From assembly GCA_049296695.1 (NCBI GenBank), contig JBAQSX010000100.1, positions 62,001 through 126,000 on the forward strand: DNA of 64,000 nt, written 5' to 3'. A program made the translations under genes and the position numbers. This DNA is from UBA10906 sp049296695 (GTDB lineage: Bacteria; Pseudomonadota; Gammaproteobacteria; Methylococcales; Methylomonadaceae). Positions 17,733 through 27,100 of this stretch are shown in pieces. Position 1 is the first letter of the stretch, and each line of letters starts with the position of its first letter. Under the pieces are notes generated by a model, which ran no database searches, was not told the DNA's origin, and worked only from the letters and a program-made list of their open reading frames with translations.

Positions 17733-18332
17733 TTATTTTTTAGCTATAGTATTCCAAGCAATTAACCACGTTTGTGATTGATAGGCATCTATTTTCTTTT
17801 CTAAATCGCCGCGTAAAGATAAACGCAAAGTATTATCAACAATACCAAAAAAATAGCTATAACATAATTTAGCATCGATATTGCGGATTTCACCCGCTTT
17901 AATACCTGACTGAATAATTTTAATGATTTTGGTAAAAGCGGCAGTTTCTAATAGGGGTTTTTCTTGGGGGAGAAATTCATTGAATTTAAGCAGTAATAAA
18001 AAACGCATCACATCAGGTGCATCTTCACTGAGCTTAAATAATAAATCCACAATACCATGCAGTTGCTCAGAGGCTTTTGAATTACGCCGTCTTATATCAT
18101 CAATAGAGATATTTAAGCTATCAAAAATAGTGGCATATAATTCAGCGGCAATCTGTTGTTTATTTTTAAAGTGCTGATAAATAATACTCACCCCTTTTAA
18201 ATTAGCGGCATTACTTATATCGGTCAGTGAGGTAGAAAAATAACCTTTTTCGACAAATAATTTTAATGCGGCCAAGAGTATTTCATTCTGAATTTCAGAC
18301 TTTGTTTGAGTAGTTTCTTTTTCTTGTTCCAT
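17733..18332 (-). CDS. TetR/AcrR family transcriptional regulator
   Basis: 199 residues. The N-terminal helix-turn-helix shows ILLAALKLFVEKGYFSTSLTDISNAANLKGVSIIYQHFKNKQQI, with the typical YxHFxNK end, followed by an all-helical ligand domain of about 130 residues. Such proteins usually repress a neighbouring efflux or metabolic gene, but no obvious target adjoins it. The family call is safe; ligand and target are unknown. Confidence 0.88.
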   Translation of the reverse strand: MEQEKETTQTKSEIQNEILLAALKLFVEKGYFSTSLTDISNAANLKGVSIIYQHFKNKQQIAAELYATIFDSLNISIDDIRRRNSKASEQLHGIVDLLFKLSEDAPDVMRFLLLLKFNEFLPQEKPLLETAAFTKIIKIIQSGIKAGEIRNIDAKLCYSYFFGIVDNTLRLSLRGDLEKKIDAYQSQTWLIAWNTIAKK

Positions 18333-18475
18333 GTTCGTCTTACACAGCTAATTCAATTGGCTGTATTCTATAAAGTGTGAGTAAAATCCAAAGGTGTTAT
18401 TCAACCCTTTGATTATAGTTATTTTTGGTAGTAAGGGCTGTCCATTGCCTGTTTGGGTTTATCACTTAAAATTTA

Positions 18476-19039
18476 CTACCCTTTTTTTATTACATTAAAT
18501 GCGGCGATTAAATAATTAATCATTGACCATAAGGTCAAAATAGCGGCGAGATATAATAATACCGAGCCTATTAAATTGATGGGCAGTCCCAAAATATCTT
18601 CGCGGTATAACAATAAGGTAATCGAGAGCATCTGCACGGTGGTTTTCCATTTTCCTAAATGCGATACTTTTACTTTGGCGCGTTGTCCTATTTCTGCCAT
18701 CCATTCTCTGAGCGAGGCTATGGTGATTTCCCTACCAATAATAATCGCGGCTGGAATGGCTAAATAAGGGCTGGCTTGTTGTTGTACGATTAACACTAAT
18801 ACCATAGCGACCATTAATTTATCCGCAACTGGGTCTAAAAACGCGCCAAAAGCGGTTTCTAATTGCATTTTTCTTGCTAAATAGCCATCTAACCAATCGG
18901 TAACACCTGCAAGAATAAAAATCAGGGTGCAAGCGAGGTTAGCGTACTGCCACGGCAAGTAAAAAACCACCACTAATAATGGAATCAAAGCGATTCTGAG
19001 TAGGGTGATATGTGTTGGTAAATTAAATTCTATAGTCAT
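18476..19039 (-). CDS. pgsA: CDP-diacylglycerol-glycerol-3-phosphate 3-phosphatidyltransferase
   Basis: 187 residues starting at MTIEFNLPTHITLLRI, which matches the family N-terminus; a start at 19096 would add 19 unlikely residues. The CDP-alcohol phosphotransferase motif GVTDWLDGYLARK...GAFLDPVADKLM is complete, with all its acidic residues. The enzyme makes phosphatidylglycerol phosphate from the CdsA product. It has four to five membrane helices. Confidence 0.94.
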   Translation of the reverse strand: MTIEFNLPTHITLLRIALIPLLVVVFYLPWQYANLACTLIFILAGVTDWLDGYLARKMQLETAFGAFLDPVADKLMVAMVLVLIVQQQASPYLAIPAAIIIGREITIASLREWMAEIGQRAKVKVSHLGKWKTTVQMLSITLLLYREDILGLPINLIGSVLLYLAAILTLWSMINYLIAAFNVIKKG

Positions 19040-19141
19040 CGGAAAAGATGAAAGGTAGCGTAAGCGCGTAACAGCCAAAGTCGTTATGTTGTGCAAAAGC
19101 GAGTTATCATATCACTGTTTGCTGTGAATGCCGCTAATGCT

Positions 19142-19807
19142 TTACGCGCTTTGTTTTGAGTCATCCAAGTTAGCGTTTAATAATTGTTCAATGCTTTGAA
19201 AAACTAGATTAAATTGTTGAGTAGTCAAGCGTTTGGTCTGCACATTATAGCGGCTGGTGTGATAGGAATTAATCAAGGTCTTGCCATTGGGTAGAACATG
19301 CACCGCGTTATGAGCAAATTTAGCACTACTGGCTTTTAACTGGTAAGCCCGTAATACCGCTTGATGGGCAATTGAACCTAAAGTCAAAATCACCGCGTTT
19401 TGGGGCAAGGTTTTTAGTTCTGCCTCTAAAAAAGCGTTGCATTGTTTGATTTCATCACCTGTGGGTTTGTTTTGTGGTGGCAGGCATTTAACGGCATTGG
19501 TAATACGGCAATTGTTAAGTTCTAAACCATCATCGACTGATGCTGAAGTGGGTTTGTTGCTATAACCAAAATCATATAAGGCTTGATAGAGTAATAGTCC
19601 CGCATAATCACCCGTAAAAGGTCGTCCTGAAGCATTTGCGCCGTGCATTCCCGGAGCGAGTCCTACTACTAATAAACGCGCCGCACTGTCGCCAAAAGGC
19701 GGCACTGGTTTGGCGTAATAGTCGGGGTATTTTGTTTTAACTTCGCACAGAAAATTGGCTAAGCGTGGGCATTGTGTGCAGTTTGCATCGAAATAAGTTT
19801 GGGTCAT
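19142..19807 (-). CDS. Uracil-DNA glycosylase, family 5-like (UDGb)
   Basis: 221 residues. The catalytic-site block GLAPGMHGANASGRPFTGDYAG and the distal INSYHTSRYN match family 4/5 enzymes, and the absence of the family 4 motif GEAPG points to family 5. Cysteines at CTQCPRL and near CLPPQ could bind an iron-sulfur cluster as in relatives. It removes uracil and some deaminated or damaged bases from DNA. It lies 26 bases downstream of folP on the same strand. Confidence 0.85.
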   Translation of the reverse strand: MTQTYFDANCTQCPRLANFLCEVKTKYPDYYAKPVPPFGDSAARLLVVGLAPGMHGANASGRPFTGDYAGLLLYQALYDFGYSNKPTSASVDDGLELNNCRITNAVKCLPPQNKPTGDEIKQCNAFLEAELKTLPQNAVILTLGSIAHQAVLRAYQLKASSAKFAHNAVHVLPNGKTLINSYHTSRYNVQTKRLTTQQFNLVFQSIEQLLNANLDDSKQSA

Positions 19808-19833
19808 AGTAGGTGTGTATTTGTAAGGGCGAT

Positions 19834-20664
19834 TTAAATCGCCTTAATGCTTTGTTTAATAGCCCAAGCGACATCAATCGCCTGACGGTTTTCTTTGACA
19901 TCGTGAACTCTAAATAATTGTACCCCTGCCATAACACCTAAAGCGGTGGTCACAGCAGTGGCGGTGACTAATTCACAAGGCTGGTCAACATGACAAATGC
20001 TACCCATAAAGCGTTTGCGACTTGTCCCTAATAATACCCGATTACCTAAGGCAACAAACTTATCTAAGTGCGCCAATAAATCTAAATTATCTTGTTTGCG
20101 CTTACCAAAGCCGATGCCGACATCAATAATAATCTGCTCTTGGGCAATACCTGCGTCTAATGCGGCGTTAATGCGTTGTTGTAAAATAGCTAAAACTTCT
20201 TGCACTACGTCATCATAATACGGATTATCCTGCATGGTTTTTGGTGTACCTTGGCTGTGCATCAAGACAATGGGTACTTGGGCTTGCGCGGCTAAAGGTA
20301 AGATTGTCGCGTCGGCTAGACCGCCTGAGACATCATTAATCATAGTCGCGCCAGCTTTTAAAGCCGCTTGTGCCACTTGGGCGGAGGTGGTGTCAATGCT
20401 AATGGCGATGGAACTGTATTGCCTAATGGCTTCAATCACGGGGACAACTCTGCGAATCTGCTCTTCAGCTTCTACTGGCTCTGCGTTTGGGCGGGTCGAT
20501 TCGCCACCCACATCAATAATATCCGCACCTTCGCTTATCATTTTTTGGGCTTGCTTTACGGCTAAGTCGATGTCGCTATAACGTCCGCCATCGGAAAAAC
20601 TATCGGGGGTGACATTTAAAATGCCCATTAATTGTGGTTTAGACATGGTATCGGTTGGTGTCAA
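19834..20664 (-). CDS. folP: Dihydropteroate synthase
   Basis: 276 residues. Classic motifs are MGILNVTPDSFSDGG, GADIIDVGGESTRP, DVSGG, GFGKRKQDN and LLGTSRKRF. It joins p-aminobenzoate to the pterin in folate synthesis and is the sulfonamide target. A second start at 20646 is possible. It is divergent from the AT-rich cluster at 20.8 kb. Note that a distinct DHPS-like protein for C1-cofactor metabolism is encoded at 28.4-29.8 kb. Confidence 0.96.
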   Translation of the reverse strand: MTPTDTMSKPQLMGILNVTPDSFSDGGRYSDIDLAVKQAQKMISEGADIIDVGGESTRPNAEPVEAEEQIRRVVPVIEAIRQYSSIAISIDTTSAQVAQAALKAGATMINDVSGGLADATILPLAAQAQVPIVLMHSQGTPKTMQDNPYYDDVVQEVLAILQQRINAALDAGIAQEQIIIDVGIGFGKRKQDNLDLLAHLDKFVALGNRVLLGTSRKRFMGSICHVDQPCELVTATAVTTALGVMAGVQLFRVHDVKENRQAIDVAWAIKQSIKAI

Positions 20665-20760
20665 AAGCTTTCGAGTATAATACTTTTTTATTTTTTCAAG
20701 TAAAACAACATTAATATTTTATCGTATTCAAAATAAACAAGGTTATTATTTTGGTTTTTT

Positions 20761-20789
20761 TTGATTTAAATAAAATGTTGCATTAAAAT
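20761..20789 (+). promoter_or_regulatory. Candidate sigma-70 promoter of the AT-rich cluster
   Basis: TTGATT and TAAAAT are separated by 17 bases, 46 bases before the first ATG of the cluster. The gene has CCTAGGAGA as a strong ribosome-binding site. Confidence 0.5.
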
Positions 20790-20835
20790 GAATCTGTTAG
20801 TACAAAAAATAATTTCACAACCTAGGAGATAATAA

Positions 20836-21327
20836 ATGCACTTACATTCACTCTCAGAAAAAACCTCATTTCCACATTCTTTGCCTTTAGGACAAAATGG
20901 ATTTGTAAATGATGCTCAAATTGCCCAAGCAATGGAATTAATTAATCAACTTGATTTTACCGACCAGAATGCAACATTAATTTCTTATCATGGTTGGGAA
21001 AAAGAAAAGGTATTAGCCACTGAAGCCATTTATAGAAAATGGTTGGTTTTACATAAAGTCTACAATCAAGAAATTGTTATCGCGCCTAATAAACAACTCG
21101 ATGAATATTGGCATTTTCATATCTTAGATACCAGAAAATACATGCAAGATTGTGATTTTATTTTTGGTTGTTATCTGCATCATTATCCTTATTTTGGTTT
21201 GAGTGACGCAGAAACCGCGATGGATTTAGAAACTGCTTTTCAATTAAGTCGGGATTTATTTAGCCAACATTTTAGACATGATTTAATTGGCGTGTCTAAT
21301 CGTTGTAGCTCTACTTCTTGCCGCTAA
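20836..21327 (+). CDS. GRDP-like (glycine-rich-domain-containing-like) protein with Cys/Ser tail; possible modified-peptide precursor
   Basis: 163 residues. The middle (residues about 65-130) carries KWLVLHK and DEYWHFHILDTRKYMQDC followed by LHHYPYFG, a pattern I associate with the GRDP-like / DUF1399 family. The His/Asp/Cys-rich block could bind metal. The last residues are RCSSTSCR, a short Cys/Ser/Thr tail after a folded domain. It is the first gene of an operon with an oxygenase, a methyltransferase and a UvrA-like ATPase, and a terminator-like hairpin follows it at once. That layout is typical of a precursor peptide expressed above its modifying enzymes, but this role is an inference. 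Confidence 0.6.
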   Translation: MHLHSLSEKTSFPHSLPLGQNGFVNDAQIAQAMELINQLDFTDQNATLISYHGWEKEKVLATEAIYRKWLVLHKVYNQEIVIAPNKQLDEYWHFHILDTRKYMQDCDFIFGCYLHHYPYFGLSDAETAMDLETAFQLSRDLFSQHFRHDLIGVSNRCSSTSCR

Positions 21328-21340
21328 CATTATTCTCTTT

Positions 21341-21377
21341 AAAACGTATGTCTCTTTATTGAGGCATACGTTTTTTA
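21341..21377 (+). terminator. Attenuator-like hairpin after the first gene of the cluster
   Basis: The stem AAAACGTATG / CATACGTTTT is followed by a T-rich run, 14 bases after the stop of the GRDP-like gene and 18 bases before the oxygenase start. It would lower expression of the downstream genes relative to the first. Confidence 0.75.
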
Positions 21378-21394
21378 TTATATGCCTTAATAAA

Positions 21395-22240
21395 ATGACT
21401 TTACTCTCTTTTTCTAAAGAATTACAAACACAAATTAACACCAAAGTAGAACATATTAGTGTATTTGTACAAACAGACATTGATGCTTTTATTCAACAAG
21501 ACCCGCATTTTTCTTTAATTCATCAAGCCGCCGAGAAAATATTAAGCAAAAATTGTTTTGTAGTATTAAAAAGTATTGGCTTTTGTAGAAATAAAGCCGT
21601 TTTTGAAGCCTTTATTAAACAATTTGGTCGTTTTTATGGTGTGGTAGAATATACAGGCATAAAATTAGATTGTAATTATACAGGATGCAATTATAACGCT
21701 TTAACGCTGCATAATGATGATGCCATTGATTTAAATAATCCCAAATATACGTTTATTCAAGTGCTAACAGAAGACCCCAATGGTAATACTTTTGGTTGGA
21801 ATGGGGTTGTGAAAATAGATGATGTCTTTGAATATCTCAGTCTGCACGATAAAGAGTTATTAGATAACTTATTTAATTATCCTTTTCCGATGCTTTCTTT
21901 TGGAGTTTCTGCCTATTCAAATAATCGCGAAGAAATGATTTTAAGAGAGCCTATTTTTAGTTATTATAAAGATAAACTCAGAGTTCGTTTTGATTTATCG
22001 AGAATCAAGCATTTTTATTTTAAAAAAGAAATAGTAATGCCCGATGAAGAAAAAATAATAGTAGATAAGTTTTTAACAGTTTGCCAAAAATTCCGTCAAC
22101 GTTATTATTTAGCTAAAGGCGATATTTTAATTGTCGATAACCACAGAACCCTGCACGACCGTGAACAAACAACCCTAGAATTAACTGAACACGGTCATTT
22201 AATTTCCAGAGAAATATTAGTGAGTTTTGCGTATGAATAA
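21395..22240 (+). CDS. TauD/TfdA-like iron(II)/2-oxoglutarate dioxygenase
   Basis: 281 residues from ATG at 21395; an upstream start would read through the hairpin and is rejected. The iron-binding HxD is in LTLHNDDAID (about residue 106), and the distal His is in DNHRTLHDRE (about residue 250), the TauD-type facial triad. Such enzymes hydroxylate, halogenate or oxidise small molecules, peptides or amino acids. The substrate is unknown; the operon suggests the GRDP-like protein or a metabolite. It overlaps the methyltransferase by 8 bases. Confidence 0.8.
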   Translation: MTLLSFSKELQTQINTKVEHISVFVQTDIDAFIQQDPHFSLIHQAAEKILSKNCFVVLKSIGFCRNKAVFEAFIKQFGRFYGVVEYTGIKLDCNYTGCNYNALTLHNDDAIDLNNPKYTFIQVLTEDPNGNTFGWNGVVKIDDVFEYLSLHDKELLDNLFNYPFPMLSFGVSAYSNNREEMILREPIFSYYKDKLRVRFDLSRIKHFYFKKEIVMPDEEKIIVDKFLTVCQKFRQRYYLAKGDILIVDNHRTLHDREQTTLELTEHGHLISREILVSFAYE

Positions 22241-22907
22241 GTTTCACATTTCACAAGCCCATAATCGAATTGGCACACATTCTAATTTGCCTTTTTGGAT
22301 TTCAATGATAGAAGCCTCACAGCGGGTTATTACACCCGACACTGAAAAAGTTGTGTTGGATTTTGGTTGCGGAGAGGGTAAGTTTTTACCAGTTTTTGAT
22401 TTAATGGATAATTTAAAAACGGGGGTCGGTATTGAAATTGACGATAAGTTATTAATTTCTGCTCAGCAAAACAGCACTAATAACATTAGTTATGCACATT
22501 ATAATGAATTTGCTAATTATCACGATTATTTTGATGTGGCTTATTCTCAAGAAGTTTTATATACCTTACCCGATTTAAAGAAACACGCTGAAGAGATGTT
22601 TTTATGTCTTAAAAAAGGCGGGTATTATTTTGCGACTATGGGTTCACATATTCAAAATCCTTTATGGGCGCATAGACGCGACATTATTAGACGCGAAGAA
22701 ACTTATCCAGTATGTGATTATTCTTTAGAAGAGGTTGCCAATATCTTTTTTGATGCGGGTTTTGAAGTGGGTTTAAAACGTTTGCCAGTTGAATACTTTA
22801 TTATTTATCACCCTGAAATGACTAAATCATTTTCTAAATCATATTTGGATTTGGTTAATAGTATTTATGAACATAAAATGTTATTTTTGTTTTGGAAAGA
22901 AGAGTAG
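22233..22907 (+). CDS. SAM-dependent methyltransferase (class I)
   Basis: 224 residues from the ATG overlapping the oxygenase stop. Motif I is VLDFGCGEGKFLPV and the post-I acidic residue is in TGVGIEIDD; motif III-like LKKGGYYFATMG follows. The family is the broad small-molecule/peptide methyltransferase group (Methyltransf_11/25-like). Overlap with the oxygenase indicates coupled translation and probably a shared substrate, which is unknown. Confidence 0.83.
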   Translation: MNKFHISQAHNRIGTHSNLPFWISMIEASQRVITPDTEKVVLDFGCGEGKFLPVFDLMDNLKTGVGIEIDDKLLISAQQNSTNNISYAHYNEFANYHDYFDVAYSQEVLYTLPDLKKHAEEMFLCLKKGGYYFATMGSHIQNPLWAHRRDIIRREETYPVCDYSLEEVANIFFDAGFEVGLKRLPVEYFIIYHPEMTKSFSKSYLDLVNSIYEHKMLFLFWKEE

Positions 22908-22913
22908 TTGATT

Positions 22914-24179
22914 ATGAAAAAGATAATTAAGTTATTATTTAATGTTTTAGCTTATTTTTTTGTTTTCTTACTACTTGAAATTACTATTATTAGCTTTTTA
23001 ACAACTAATAGTATCGATGTTGGTTTTAGTAAACCCGACAATAGTATTTTACAATTTATAGCTCCACAAAGTGTGCAAGATATAGTAAATAAAATAACTA
23101 ACTATATACAAATTCCCAATGGAACTGTAGTCAATTATATTGTTTCTATTGTTGGGTTCATGATAACTGCGCTTGGATTTCTTTTTGTTGTTTTTCAAGT
23201 GTCCGCTTTGGCAGAGCAAATAAATAAACAGGAAGAACATTACCATAAAGATAGTGAATTTAAAAATTTTTTAGAAGCAACAAAAATGCTTACTTCTGTC
23301 GAAAATGCAAATAATGTCACAGCACAAATATCAGCAATGTATTTGCTTTATGATTTCGCTAAGAAATATCCTAAAAATAACTTGGAAAAAGTGATTAAAG
23401 TATTGAATAAGTATGCCACTCCCGCTATTTATGATAAAAAGGATTTAAAATATACTTATACTAAAAATTTCAATAAGGCAAAAAATATTGTTGATAATAG
23501 AAAAACAATTAATGAATGGAGAGAATATGGCGAAGCATACCAAAGAGTTGCATCTACAGCATTAGAGTTAAATAAAAAATTATTTGTTCATGCGCTTGAA
23601 AAGGGTTTTAAAATTAACTTGCTTGATGTTATCATTTTTGATTTTGATATAGAAAAAGACCTTTCAAATAATTTGTTTAATAAAAAATTAAAACTATTTG
23701 ACATTACTAAACATTCGCCAAGAATAGCCTTTTTATGTTGTAATTTTTCCACGTCTCATAAGAAAGAAGTTGATTTTTCAACTGGCTATTGGTATTCAAG
23801 ATTAATTACCTTAAGTAAAAAAGGCGTTGAAGGCAGAATGGATATTGGTTTTTCTGCTTTTATTAACTGCAATCTAAAAGGTTGTAATTTCTCTTATTCA
23901 AATCTCTGGGGGACTACATTTGAAAAATGTAATTTAATTAACACAAAATTCAATCAAGCAGAATGCGAAGGTGTTAATTTTATTGATACTGCAATTAAAC
24001 ACTCTCAAATTAATAGCATGTTATTTTTAAGCAATAACAACGGGGAATTTGCAAAATTTAGTTTAGATACTAAACGAAATGAACAACTGGAATTTGGTAT
24101 TATTTATAAGGGAAAATCGAATTGTTTTAAGAGTTTAGAAGAATATGAACATTTTAAAGACACATATGTTTTAAATTAA
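22914..24179 (+). CDS. Membrane-anchored pentapeptide-repeat protein
   Basis: 421 residues from ATG at 22914. Two N-terminal membrane helices (LLFNVLAYFFVFLLLEITII and IVSIVGFMITALGFLFVVFQV) are followed by a short coiled-coil (LAEQINKQEEHYHKDSEF) and a helical region. Near residues 318-352 come five-residue repeats (FINCN LKGCN FSYSN, then LWGTT FEKCN LINTK). Pentapeptide-repeat proteins include gyrase-protecting immunity factors such as McbG and Qnr, but many have other roles. It sits 6 bases after the methyltransferase and 2 bases before the UvrA-like gene. Confidence 0.7.
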   Translation: MKKIIKLLFNVLAYFFVFLLLEITIISFLTTNSIDVGFSKPDNSILQFIAPQSVQDIVNKITNYIQIPNGTVVNYIVSIVGFMITALGFLFVVFQVSALAEQINKQEEHYHKDSEFKNFLEATKMLTSVENANNVTAQISAMYLLYDFAKKYPKNNLEKVIKVLNKYATPAIYDKKDLKYTYTKNFNKAKNIVDNRKTINEWREYGEAYQRVASTALELNKKLFVHALEKGFKINLLDVIIFDFDIEKDLSNNLFNKKLKLFDITKHSPRIAFLCCNFSTSHKKEVDFSTGYWYSRLITLSKKGVEGRMDIGFSAFINCNLKGCNFSYSNLWGTTFEKCNLINTKFNQAECEGVNFIDTAIKHSQINSMLFLSNNNGEFAKFSLDTKRNEQLEFGIIYKGKSNCFKSLEEYEHFKDTYVLN

Positions 24180-24181
24180 GT

Positions 24182-27100
24182 ATGACTAAAAATAAACTCA
24201 TTATTCAAGGTGCGGCAGAGCATAATTTAAAACAAATTAATGTCGAAATTCCTTTACAAAAAATTACCGCACTAATTGGTGTGAGTGGTTCAGGTAAATC
24301 AAGCTTAATTTATAACGTCATTGCCGCAGAATCACAAAGAAAAGAAAAAATTGATAGCGGCTTTGCCCAATGCCGAGATTACGCAATTAGACCTAAATTC
24401 ACTAACATAGAAAACCTACCTTATTGCCTTGTCATTAAACAACGCGGCTTGCAACAAAGCCATTCTTCTACTTTAGCCACGATTACAGGCTTGCACGAAT
24501 TACTCAGAGACGAGTTTATAAAACAAGGCAAAATTATCTGTCAATGCAACGCAGAAGTTTTACCGCCTACTATAACTAATATAGTCGATTTTTTAGCGAA
24601 AAATTATTCAACACAAACCATAGAATTATTTGCAGTAGTCGCTTATGAAAAATACAGCGATTGTGAAAAAGAAATTACTTTATTAAAGCAACAAAATATA
24701 ACAGAAGTGATTATTTATAGTAGCTATAATGAAAAAGAAATCCTAAAAAAAGTTAAAAGCTTAAAACCATTAAATGCTAATTATGCTAATACCATTAAAA
24801 TTCATTTAGGTTGTTTTAGCAATTTAGTAGAACTGAAAAAATCATTAGAAACTTACCAAATTATCGCCTTAGATAGTTTTCAAGTTAAGATAAATCAGCA
24901 AAGTTATCATTTTAAATATGATTATATTTGTCCTAACTGTCATCTGCTTTATCACCCTATTACAACTAGTTTGCTTTCTTTTAATACAACTGCACCGACA
25001 AAAACTTCTGGCTTATGCACAGTTTGTGATGGACAAGGTGACATAAAAACCCTTGATTATAAGCAGCTTATTATTGCCGACAAACCTATTAACACACCGT
25101 TTTTAAATTTAGAACATAATGGCAATTGCTATAAACATACGGCACTTTGTGATGATTCTTTTAGAAAATTTTGTAAAGAAAATGCTATTAATAGTGATGT
25201 CAGTTTTTTTGCTTTAACCCATGAAAATCAAGAAAAAATAAAACACTATATAGAAGAAAAACTATTAACTAAAACGCATATAAAAATTACTAAATTTATT
25301 AAAACAAAAGTATGCCCAACTTGTCAGGGTAGCAGACTCAACTATAAAGCAAATGCAGTAAAACTGTATCAACATAGTATTAGTGAATTATTAACAAAAA
25401 CAGTTACTGAATTATTAGATTTTTTTGAAGATAAAAAACTGCATCATCCAAAAGTTTTAACTATTTTGCATTCTTTAATAACAGCAAGTGTGGCTTATTT
25501 AAGCTTAGAACGTTCAACAAACACATTTAGCGGTGGTGAATTACAACGCATTAAAGTGGCGACACAACTCAATAGCCATTATAAAAATTTGCTTTATATT
25601 ATTGATGAACCGTCAATTGGCTTACATGCTTACGATAATACAAAATTTATCAGCCTAATTAAATCATTAAAACAACAGGGCAATACCGTTATTATTTCAG
25701 AACATAATAGCGATTATATAAAAAATGCTGATTATTTTATAGAGCTGGGTATAGGCGGAGGTATTAATGGTGGTGAGATAATAGCCAGTGGTGATATTGA
25801 CACTTATTCATTACCTCAATTTGAAATACACAGAAAATATCGTCCAATAGATTTAACTAAAGCAATTATTTTAGAAAATGTTTGTTGTAATAATATTGCA
25901 AACCAAAACTTTATTATCCCGCTTAATGCCTTAGTCGTTATATCGGGCGTTTCAGGTAGCGGTAAATCTTCATTAATTCATCAAGTATTGTCCCCTATTA
26001 TTAAACAATATTTGGCTGATAAATCAATTAATACTACGCACGTTTCATCTGTTAAAAATCTTGATACTATAAAAAGTTTAGTTGAATTAAACCAGTCTCA
26101 GATTGCTATTAACTCACACTCTATTATTGCTACCTATATTGGTTGTTTTGATAAAATTCGTGCTTTGTTTGCAACTATAGCGACAAGTTTTGATTTGTCA
26201 GCATCGTCTTTTAGTTTTAATTCAACTCAAGGTCAATGTGAATACTGCGCTGGTTTAGGTGAAAAAGATTCGATTATCTGTCCTAGTTGTTTAGGTAATC
26301 GTTATATGCCGCAAGTCTTAGAAGTTAAATATAAAAATTTATCAATTGCTGAGGTATTAAATTTAACCCTAGATGAAGCAACATTAATTTTTGAAGAAGA
26401 GCTTAATGTAGAGCTCAGTATTTTAGTTGATTTAGGTTTGGGGCATTTAACTTTAGGGCGTAGTACACCTACGTTAAGTGGCGGCGAAGGACAGCGTTTA
26501 AAATTGGCTAAGAGTTTAATTGAATCGAAAACTAAAATAAAAGCGGGTAACTTTGTTTATATTTTGGACGAACCCACTACAGGTTTAAATTACAAAGATA
26601 TAAATCGGCTATTTTCTTTGTTTGATGAAATATTGCAATACAATAATAGCATTATTGTCATTGAACACAATTTAGATATTATTAAACACAGCGACTATAT
26701 TATTGATATGGGTTTAGGCGCGGGGAAATTAGGCGGCTATAATATATTTTCGGGGCAATACTTAGAGTTATTGGAACACGAAACATCAATAACTGCCAAA
26801 GCATTTAAAGAAAAAACCTATTTACATGAGTCTGTTTTGGAAAATACATCGCCATTGCAAGAAAAAAATTACGCTACTGTAAAAAGTCACAAAGATATTA
26901 GTAACTGTCAGTGCATTTATTTAAAGGGTCAAGCCTTTGAACTTGAACGCTATATACTGGCCAATTACTCATTATTTAAAGATAATAACTTTAATTTTTT
27001 CAATGAAAAAAATGCTCTTTTTTCTTTTGCGAAAACAATAAAACCCATTCAATATTACGCATTTAATCCATTGGTTACCGATTTTTTTATTTACAAAAAA

